IMG/VR virus record: IMGVR_UViG_3300025411_000080
Location: 1-24,969 of that record
From: a virus
DNA length: 24,969 bases
Reading direction: 5' to 3' (one strand)
Notes under the pieces: generated by a model
Told to the model about the DNA's origin: nothing
The model's database searches: none
Seen by the model: only the letters and a program-made list of their open reading frames with translations
Program-made: the position numbers and the translations under genes
Shown: piece after piece, positions 15,434-21,502 of the stretch
How positions within the stretch are numbered: the stretch's first letter is position 1
Layout of the letters: each line of letters starts with the position of its first letter

Positions 15434-15615
15434 TTTTGGTTACCTGCTAGTAGCGCAACTACCACAGCGATAAGTTGCATGGTCCATTGCCGCGTGTCCC
15501 CTGTGGACAAACATGGTATCCAGTCTAATATACAGATTGATCCGATAGTTGCTGATACGCCCACAACATAAACTAATAACCAGATCAAAACTTGTCTGTA
15601 GTTATTGCTGTTCAT
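15430..15615 (-). CDS. small two-membrane-segment protein, holin candidate (61 aa)
   Basis: Sixty-one residues with two hydrophobic stretches, about 9-31 (LIWLLVYVVGVSATIGSICI) and 45-58 (MQLIAVVVALLAG), joined by a short polar loop with Cys and Trp. This fits a small holin-like protein. It has no recognisable family. It starts directly after the stop of the preceding gene, and its stop overlaps the start of the 74-aa gene (ATGA). Which of the three small membrane proteins forms the hole is not decidable from sequence. Confidence 0.6.
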   Translation of the reverse strand: MNSNNYRQVLIWLLVYVVGVSATIGSICILDWIPCLSTGDTRQWTMQLIAVVVALLAGNQK

Positions 15616-15837
15616 TTAATTTGGCTTGGTGGCAAAGTAGTGGCTTATAAAGCCAACAAACGAGCTCAATGCAGAGACCACCATCATGCCTGCCCACATA
15701 CCGCCTTTAGATTTATTTGCCAACTCACAAAGTTGCTCAACTGATTTTTCGAGTTTGTCGATCTTTTTCTCAAGCGAATCAACCGTTGCAACAAGTTGAC
15801 CATACTTAAATATGTCGATTTGGTTATCGTGGTCCAT
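15616..15837 (-). CDS. coiled-coil plus membrane protein, XhlA-like architecture (73 aa)
   Basis: Residues 16-42 form a heptad-like amphipathic helix (VDSLEKKIDKLEKSVEQLCE), and residues 48-67 (WAGMMVVSALSSFVGFISHY) form one C-terminal membrane segment. This order, coiled coil followed by a single membrane helix, resembles haemolysin XhlA-type and related phage lysis-associated proteins. It is the first of three small membrane genes before the spanins and endolysin. It may be a holin partner, antiholin or accessory lysis protein; the precise role is not shown. Confidence 0.6.
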   Translation of the reverse strand: MDHDNQIDIFKYGQLVATVDSLEKKIDKLEKSVEQLCELANKSKGGMWAGMMVVSALSSFVGFISHYFATKPN

Positions 15838-15841
15838 TTAA

Positions 15842-16054
15842 TTAGCCAATCAATGCTGTTACTTCAGCTTGTGTTAGTCCTAATGCTGTTAGTTTAGCTA
15901 GTGCAGAAGCCTTTGCATCTTTAGCGTTGATGATGCGGTACTGATTACCCCCAAAAGCACTGTTCGAGTTGACTTGAACGGCTGTGGGCGCTGAGGTAGC
16001 AGCCGTAAGCACTACGGTGTTACCTAACGGAGTGAAGGCTGCGGATACGCTCAT
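15842..16054 (-). CDS. hypothetical small structural-type protein (70 aa)
   Basis: The protein has an N-terminal beta-like part (SAAFTPLGNTVVLTAATSAP and QVNSNSAFGGNQYRIINAKD) and a C-terminal Ala/Leu-rich helical part (ASALAKLTALGLTQAEVTAL). The first half reads like the start of small phage head-decoration or fiber proteins, while the second half resembles the short helix-turn-helix C-termini found at the ends of other phage proteins. It could be a chimera of two short modules. It overlaps the upstream 57-aa gene by ATGA. No function can be assigned. Confidence 0.5.
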   Translation of the reverse strand: MSVSAAFTPLGNTVVLTAATSAPTAVQVNSNSAFGGNQYRIINAKDAKASALAKLTALGLTQAEVTALIG

Positions 16055-16224
16055 TGTACGGTTTCTTCCTTTTGTTCTGGTGCAGGTACTTGTGGATCTG
16101 CCTGATTCTTAATGTTTGCTAACAAATTCCATGCACCTGTTTTGGTCGGTAATTCACCTAACATTTGCAAAATGTAGTTCACTTCGTTAACAGACAATTC
16201 CAGTTTAATTGTTACATCTTCCAT
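16051..16224 (-). CDS. small phage protein (57 aa)
   Basis: Read by hand from the ATG at 16224, preceded by AAGGGGATATAA as a good ribosome binding site. The product starts MEDVTIKLELSVNEVNYILQ and continues MLGELPTKTGAWNLLANIKN. It looks like a short globular helix-strand protein, with a Pro/Glu-rich tail. From memory this sequence pattern is frequent in aquatic phages, without known function. Its TGA overlaps the next gene as ATGA. It fills an otherwise gene-free gap of about 195 nt between 16054 and 16251. Confidence 0.78.
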   Translation of the reverse strand: MEDVTIKLELSVNEVNYILQMLGELPTKTGAWNLLANIKNQADPQVPAPEQKEETVQ

Positions 16225-16250
16225 TTATATCCCCTTACGGTTGTTAAAAA

Positions 16251-16472
16251 TTACTTAGCAATAGCTTCTTCAAAAGGTGTTAAATCATTAGAGCCATAAT
16301 ATTCTGCACCTTTAGCAATTTGAATTTCAAGGTGTTCTTTATTGCGCTTAACTGTATCAGCCCATTCTGCATCAGTCATATCAGCAGGTTTTCCTGCGTT
16401 GATAAGGTTTACAGAATCCATAGCTGCTTTATAGTCTTGTGCTACTTGTTGTTCGTGTGTCATTTCAATCAT
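16251..16472 (-). CDS. hypothetical acidic small protein (73 aa)
   Basis: A soluble, charged helical protein (MTHEQQVAQDYKAAMDSVNL, then DMTDAEWADTVKRNKEHLEI). It has no membrane segment or Cys and no family that I can name. The ribosome binding site TTAGGAGC overlaps the stop region of the S74 fiber gene, two bases upstream, so translation follows the fiber. Position right after the chaperone-tagged fiber allows a fiber-assembly role, but nothing in the sequence demonstrates it. Confidence 0.6.
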   Translation of the reverse strand: MIEMTHEQQVAQDYKAAMDSVNLINAGKPADMTDAEWADTVKRNKEHLEIQIAKGAEYYGSNDLTPFEEAIAK

Positions 16473-16474
16473 TT

Positions 16475-18787
16475 TTATGCTCCTAATTTAGCTTGTAATG
16501 CGGCGATTTGCGCTGCTTGGGTTGTTACTAAGGTGTTAAGTTCTTGGATTGCTTTAAGAAGGACTACAGTTAAGCGTTCATATTGGAAGCCTTCGACTTC
16601 GCCTTCTGCGCCATAAGATACCAATTCTTTAATGCCAGCTTGGTCAACTTCATCAGCAATAATACCGAAATGGTCTAAAGTTTGGTCATCGCCTTCAGAT
16701 TTAGATTTGTAACGAACTGGTCTGAATTTATTGACATCAATAGATTCTAAATCACGAATATCTTGCTTGTATTTCAATGCTGAAGTAGAACGAACAAACT
16801 GACCGCTAGATGTAACGAACATATTGGCAGCACTAGCAGTTGTGCTTACATAGGCTTTAGGAACAAAAATGTCTTTGTTGTTATCTAGCCACAAATTAGG
16901 ATTACCATCACCATCAGATAACACAATGTAGTTACTTGATGTACGGATGTCTAGGCTGTTTTGATTGCCTGAGTAAGCACCAACAATAGTATTTTTAGAA
17001 CCACTTGTCATTAAGTTACCAGCAACAGAACCTAAAAATGAGTTATAAGTTCCTGTTGTAGCGTTTTGTCCAGCAAACGCACCTACATAAGTATTAACAC
17101 CATTTCCAGCAGAACCTAAATTGTGTGTTTGACCAGCTTGATAGCCTAAGAAAGTATTGTATGTAGAAACAGAGGTAGTATAACCAGCCTGCATACCAAA
17201 GAAAGCGTTACTTGCACCAGTAGTATTAGCATACCCAGCTTGATAGCCTACTGCTGTGTTATTAGAAGCGGTGGTGTTTGACTTCAAAGAACCTGTTCCA
17301 ACAGCCACATTATATGAACCTGTGGTGTTGCTATACATAGCTGGCAAAATTGAAGAACCAGCATCATATCCACCGATTGCTGTATTTGATTGACCTGTTG
17401 TATTTGCAGTAAGGACATTATCACCAACTGCTGTAATACCAGTTCCTGTTGTGTTTGCAGAAGCCGCTTCTCTGCCCAATCCTGTATTTCTTGCTCCTGT
17501 GTTTGTAGCTAATGCTCTATAACCAAAAGCTGAACTTCCATCTGCTGTGGTAGTGCTATATAGAGCTTGATAACCTACTGCTGTGTTATTAGATGCGGTG
17601 GTGTTTGCTTGAAGTGATTGGAAACCTAAAGCGGTATTGTTAGCGCCTGTTGTATTAGAATATAAAGCCGAGTTACCAAAAGCCGCATTATAGCCTCCTG
17701 TAGTATTTGCCAATAGCGCATTGCAACCAAAAGCATCTACCGCACCAGTTGTGGTGGCTCTTGCAGCTTGGTATCCAACCGCAGTATTTGCAATTCCAAC
17801 GCAAACATCGCTATATAATGCTTGATAACCTAAAGCAGTTACAACTCCACTAGTATTGTGGGTATACCCAGCTTGATAACCTACTGCTGTGTTATTAGAT
17901 GCGGTGGTGTTTGATGCAAGGGCTTGATAACCACCAGCAAAGTTATTGTTTCCAGAAGTATTTACCTGTAATGCTCCTTGACCAATAGCTGTGCTATTAC
18001 TACCTGTGCTATTAGCTTGCATAGCATATTGACCAATAGCTGTTAGATAACTACCTGTGGTATTTGATTGTAATGCTGCCTGACCAAAAGATGAATTATT
18101 TGTTCCTGTAGTAGTTCCATAACCAGAAGCTGCACCAATAAAAGTGTTATAAGCACCTGTCGTATTACTATACCCAGCCTGATAGCCTACTGCTGTGTTA
18201 TTAGATGCGGTGGTGTTTGCTTGAAGTGCTTGATTGCCAATAGCAATATTGTAAGAACCAGAAGTATTTTGATAAAGCGATTGCAAACCAAATGCAGAAT
18301 TATAGCTACCGCTATTATTGTTACTTAAAGATTGGTAACCAAATGCTTGGTTTTGTTGCGCTGAAGTTGCTGATGGTAAAGCATATTGACCAAAAGCTGA
18401 ATTATATCCACCAGTATTTGTAGCTGCTAAAGCACCATTACCTACAACAGTATTACTAGAAACACTACCACCACCCTTACCAACAGTAAGACCTGATATA
18501 GAAGCGTCATTAGCTAAAGTTAAGCTAGTGCCGTTAAAGGTCATATTGGCAGAACCAGCCAATGAACCGCTAGAGTTGTACTGAACTTGAGTATTGGAGC
18601 CACCAGCAATACCAGCACCGCCTTTACCAGCGATGATCTGCACAACACCGGCGTTGTCTTTATAGTACAACTTGCCGTCGGTGATGTTGATTGCCAACTC
18701 ACCATTGACGAGGTTAGCGGCCAACGGCGCTGTAGCCGCTGTGGTGCTGTAGTATAACGAAATTGGTGTGTAGCCCGTAGCTGCCAT
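16475..18787 (-). CDS. tail fiber with YadA-head-like repeats and S74 intramolecular chaperone
   Basis: A 770-residue fiber. Residues 1-60 have a virion-attachment-type start (LYYSTTAATAPLAANLVNGE, then LAINITDGKLYYKDNAGVVQ). Residues about 100-630 are tandem Asn/Thr/Gly-rich units with NTAxG motifs (NTTASNNTAVGYQAGY), the pattern of trimeric YadA-type head beta-rolls. Residues about 640-770 hold the S74 chaperone of endosialidase-type fibers: SALKYKQDI has Ser669 and Lys674 with the spacing (S+5=K) of the self-cleaving dyad, followed by FRPVRYK, HFGIIADEVDQ and a C-terminal coiled coil (TTQAAQIAALQAKLGA). The chaperone should trimerise the fiber, cleave itself before Ser669 and be released. 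It follows the glycosyltransferases, starts with AAGGAATAAAT ATG and contains long direct repeats. Confidence 0.88.
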   Translation of the reverse strand: MAATGYTPISLYYSTTAATAPLAANLVNGELAINITDGKLYYKDNAGVVQIIAGKGGAGIAGGSNTQVQYNSSGSLAGSANMTFNGTSLTLANDASISGLTVGKGGGSVSSNTVVGNGALAATNTGGYNSAFGQYALPSATSAQQNQAFGYQSLSNNNSGSYNSAFGLQSLYQNTSGSYNIAIGNQALQANTTASNNTAVGYQAGYSNTTGAYNTFIGAASGYGTTTGTNNSSFGQAALQSNTTGSYLTAIGQYAMQANSTGSNSTAIGQGALQVNTSGNNNFAGGYQALASNTTASNNTAVGYQAGYTHNTSGVVTALGYQALYSDVCVGIANTAVGYQAARATTTGAVDAFGCNALLANTTGGYNAAFGNSALYSNTTGANNTALGFQSLQANTTASNNTAVGYQALYSTTTADGSSAFGYRALATNTGARNTGLGREAASANTTGTGITAVGDNVLTANTTGQSNTAIGGYDAGSSILPAMYSNTTGSYNVAVGTGSLKSNTTASNNTAVGYQAGYANTTGASNAFFGMQAGYTTSVSTYNTFLGYQAGQTHNLGSAGNGVNTYVGAFAGQNATTGTYNSFLGSVAGNLMTSGSKNTIVGAYSGNQNSLDIRTSSNYIVLSDGDGNPNLWLDNNKDIFVPKAYVSTTASAANMFVTSSGQFVRSTSALKYKQDIRDLESIDVNKFRPVRYKSKSEGDDQTLDHFGIIADEVDQAGIKELVSYGAEGEVEGFQYERLTVVLLKAIQELNTLVTTQAAQIAALQAKLGA
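17247..18218 (-). repeat. higher-order 306-327 bp repeats within the S74 fiber
   Basis: A nearly identical stretch beginning CCTACTGCTGTGTTATTAG on the plus strand (coding TASNNTAVGYQ) starts at 17247, 17574, 17880 and 18186. The spacings are 327, 306 and 306 bp, all multiples of three. The match is nearly exact over about 33 bp, and the segments between copies are more diverged. Units of 102-109 residues thus sit on top of the shorter beta-roll repeats. Confidence 0.85.
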
Positions 18788-18789
18788 AT

Positions 18790-19227
18790 TTATTCCTTAT
18801 TAAGGTATGCTAATACTTCTTTTGGTTTTACAAATCGGTCGTTTTTATGTTCAACAAACTCCCACCATAGGAATTGGTTTTCTACTAAAGTTGACCGATC
18901 TTTTAGTAGGTTAATATTTTCTGGGTGGCCAAAAATAAAAGGATCTGATACTGACCACAACACTATTCCACTTTTGCCTTCATCCCACGCAAGGTGTTGA
19001 AAAAAGCTGTCAACGCCAATCCATGTTTTGCACTCCCTAAGCAACTGTCTTAACTCGCTTATTGGCAAGTTTTTTCTAAAGTCTGGTACCAGTTGCTTTT
19101 CGCCTTCTATTCCTACTTGGATAATTGGCTTGTCAATCTGACTAATCAATTCTTCCCAGTAAGGATAGTTCTTTGGGTTCTGTTTACCATTGCGCAGTTT
19201 TTGTGCATACGGGGCTATGATAATCAT
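18790..19227 (-). CDS. C-terminal half of a GT9 (heptosyltransferase-like) domain
   Basis: I place the start at the ATG at 19227 (MIIIAPYAQKLRNGKQNPKN), which overlaps the stop of the upstream gene as ATGA. A longer frame starting at 19275 would only add 16 residues overlapping the upstream gene. The 145-residue product resembles the C-terminal, nucleotide-sugar-binding Rossmann half of GT9 enzymes: WIGVDSFFQHLAWDEGKS with Asp73 and His78, then IVLWSVSDPFIFGHPENINL, matching the family's D-S/T-x-x-x-H-L-A and lfGxsdP patterns. The other half is fused to the end of the upstream GT2 gene. The two would have to associate, or be joined by frameshifting, to form a full GT-B enzyme. Confidence 0.7.
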   Translation of the reverse strand: MIIIAPYAQKLRNGKQNPKNYPYWEELISQIDKPIIQVGIEGEKQLVPDFRKNLPISELRQLLRECKTWIGVDSFFQHLAWDEGKSGIVLWSVSDPFIFGHPENINLLKDRSTLVENQFLWWEFVEHKNDRFVKPKEVLAYLNKE

Positions 19228-20198
19228 GTGTATAGCTTCCTGTACGCGTCTTCTAAACTGCCTTTCCATTTCCACTGATCCATTTTGCCGTATATGTTAT
19301 ACGGGCCAATGTCACCAAATAACTTCTCTGCTTGCGCTATTGATCTGCCGGGAACCACTTCAGGGTAGCATGTAAAAACTTCAGGGCTACGTATTGCAGG
19401 CAAAACATGACTAAATACAATGTGATCGCCAAGACCGCAATTGAGTACCACAATGGTCTTATCACGATACTGCAAAACATTCCTAAAAATTTGTTCATCA
19501 TAATCATACATCTCGCGTCTTGTTTCACTGCGAATCCCACCTTGTGGGTTCTTCATGTGCCATGTTACGGCATCTGGTACCGCTAAAATGCTGTAGCCTC
19601 TGCGGTGCAAGTTATAAGTAAATAGCGTCTCTTCTCTGTGCGCCACTCGGGACAAACCCAAATTATAATCTTGCACACCAGCGCGATACAAGAAGGTGCA
19701 ATGTAAATGCTCAACTTCTCTTGCTGTTGCTATCTTGCCCCACTGCACGTTGGGCTCACTATCAATGTTATCAATCTTACCGGTAACATTTCCGGTGTTT
19801 GGCATATATGGCGGGGTTAACACCGAACCACCTACAGCACCTAAATTGGGCCAGATTTGTGTCCAATGATACAAATTCTCAAGCACGTTGGCTTCCGGTA
19901 TTGCGTCATCATCACAACGCCAAACCCAATCGTAGCCCATCGTATTTGCGCGTTGGTGGATGTGGTGCTGACCTTTTTTATCAGCGTACTGCCACTCCCA
20001 TGCAATACCTTTTGCATCTAACATTTGAAAAAAGTATTGGTAAATCATCTCACTGCGCATGTCTTGTGGCTTGTCATTATCATCAAACACAACCAGCTTA
20101 TCTACTGGTTTGGTTTGGTTAATAATAGCGTTTAATACTAGTGGCAGTGTTGTAAAGTACCTCCCGCGTGTTGCCACGGAGCAGAGAACTTTACTCAC
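19224..20198 (-). CDS. GT2 glycosyltransferase fused to N-terminal half of a GT9 domain
   Basis: A 324-residue product from a GTG start that overlaps the previous gene by 8 nt. Residues 1-240 are a family 2 GT-A transferase: MSKVLCSVATRGRYFTTLPL at the N-terminus, then YDWVWRCDDDAIPE with the metal-binding DDD at 96-98, then a GLSRVAHREETLF acceptor-side loop. From about 247, DKTIVVLNCGLGDHIVFSHV and the following LPAIRSPEVFTCYPEVVP look like the first Rossmann strand and Gly loop of GT9 (heptosyltransferase) enzymes, ending after AEKLFGDIGPYNIY and LEDAYRKLYT. The C-terminal GT9 half is encoded separately by the next gene. It would add sugars to a phage or host glycan; the substrate is unknown. 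Confidence 0.75.
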   Translation of the reverse strand: MSKVLCSVATRGRYFTTLPLVLNAIINQTKPVDKLVVFDDNDKPQDMRSEMIYQYFFQMLDAKGIAWEWQYADKKGQHHIHQRANTMGYDWVWRCDDDAIPEANVLENLYHWTQIWPNLGAVGGSVLTPPYMPNTGNVTGKIDNIDSEPNVQWGKIATAREVEHLHCTFLYRAGVQDYNLGLSRVAHREETLFTYNLHRRGYSILAVPDAVTWHMKNPQGGIRSETRREMYDYDEQIFRNVLQYRDKTIVVLNCGLGDHIVFSHVLPAIRSPEVFTCYPEVVPGRSIAQAEKLFGDIGPYNIYGKMDQWKWKGSLEDAYRKLYT

Positions 20199-21465
20199 TT
20201 GCAGTCCACCGACAAATCATCAAGTTGCAAGGATTTGACGCGTCAATCTTTTGTGGTACATCTGTAATCTCGCCGTGCTCGTTGATGTAATTAAACTCAA
20301 AGCCCGAAAAGTGACGTTCGTTCAATCCATGCAGCTTATGATGTGGCCCCCAAAATCCGGGTGGCTCATTCATTGGCACAGTAATCAACAAACGCTTACA
20401 GTGCTTTTTAAGATTCTCAACAATCTCCATGCCGGTGTCAAGGTGCTCAATTACTTCAAACGCCACAATGGTGTCATACTGTTCTAGCTCGTAGGTGTTG
20501 ATGTCACACCATTCAAACTTAGCGTTGTACCCCCAGTCTTGTTCTTTAGCAACTTCAACAATGATTGGGTCGTAGTCTACGCCGGTATACTCAATGTCTT
20601 TTGGAAAAAATTGAATACCATAACCATTTGAACAACCAATTTCTAAAATTTTTTTACCGAGCAGATTTTTTGCTGCCCAGTTGTATCTTGTTACTTCGCG
20701 TGGGTATACCGTATCGCCTTTTAGAAATACTGCGCGTTCCCAAAAGTTTGATAAGCGCCAGCGGTACCATTCTGTGTTGTACTTTTTAGCTAACCTTAAT
20801 GAGTTAATTAAAAAGATGTTGTCCCAACCTTGTACTAAATTGGCGTCGTGCATGGTGCCTTCGCCTTTGTGGTAGATTGGAAAGCCGCCTGTATATTGCG
20901 TTCCATCCCACAACTTTTCAAACACTTCTAATACTTTAAAGCCAGCTTTTTCAGCTTCAATGCAAAATTCAGTATCTTCTCCGCCGCCTACGCCGTACTC
21001 TTCGTTTAGTAATCCGATTGTATCGAATACTCTGCGGTGAATCATAACACAAAAGAACACTGCAAAATCACGACCCGCTGGTTCAGAATTTCCTTTAATA
21101 ATGCAAGAGATTCCACAGTTTGGATCAACAAATGGCCTGTCTAAAATGTCAAGCCACTGGTTTTGATTTTGTTCCAACAAAACAGTGTCGTTATTTAACA
21201 AAACAATTTTGTTGCATGTTGCAACCTTAATGGCTGCGTTATTTGCTCCTGAGTACCCAAGTGCTTTGTCTGACCAAACCACTTTTAAATTGGGCACTGC
21301 TGTTGCCAAATAATCTAAGTATGCTTTTGTGTTATCTACACAACCGTTTGCGGATATAATTAATTCAATGTCTTCTAAGTTGGTATACTTAACAATTGAA
21401 TCCACACACGGCTTTAAATACTTTTCACAATGATTGTAAGTTGGTATTACAATGCTATATTTCAT
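20191..21465 (-). CDS. GT2 glycosyltransferase - SAM methyltransferase fusion
   Basis: The 424-residue protein is best started at the ATG at 21465, which follows TTTGAGGACAAT; the ATG six codons earlier has no ribosome binding site. Residues 1-240 are GT2: YSIVIPTYNHCEKYL, LIISANGCVDNT, LLNNDTVLL as the DxD-like site at 91-94, and the GGGEDTEFCIEAEKAG acceptor motif near 162-175. Residues about 265-400 are a class I methyltransferase: ILEIGCSNGYG (SAM-binding motif I, 273-283), VDYD after strand 2, FEVIEHL at 336-342. The enzyme could transfer a sugar and methylate it, a combination known in surface-glycan biosynthesis. It follows the collagen-like fiber by 37 nt and opens the glycan cassette. 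Confidence 0.85.
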   Translation of the reverse strand: MKYSIVIPTYNHCEKYLKPCVDSIVKYTNLEDIELIISANGCVDNTKAYLDYLATAVPNLKVVWSDKALGYSGANNAAIKVATCNKIVLLNNDTVLLEQNQNQWLDILDRPFVDPNCGISCIIKGNSEPAGRDFAVFFCVMIHRRVFDTIGLLNEEYGVGGGEDTEFCIEAEKAGFKVLEVFEKLWDGTQYTGGFPIYHKGEGTMHDANLVQGWDNIFLINSLRLAKKYNTEWYRWRLSNFWERAVFLKGDTVYPREVTRYNWAAKNLLGKKILEIGCSNGYGIQFFPKDIEYTGVDYDPIIVEVAKEQDWGYNAKFEWCDINTYELEQYDTIVAFEVIEHLDTGMEIVENLKKHCKRLLITVPMNEPPGFWGPHHKLHGLNERHFSGFEFNYINEHGEITDVPQKIDASNPCNLMICRWTASE

Positions 21466-21502
21466 ATTGTCCTCAAAGTTCATACGAACTTATATTATAT
21501 TA

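Noticed and set aside
18790-19275. Upstream ATG (19275) for the GT9 C-terminal half
   Set aside because: The extra 16 residues overlap the preceding gene, and the ATGA overlap at 19227 gives a natural coupled start.
21465-21483. First ATG of the GT2-methyltransferase gene
   Set aside because: It has no ribosome binding site, while the ATG at 21465 follows GAGGACAAT and starts at the first GT2 strand.
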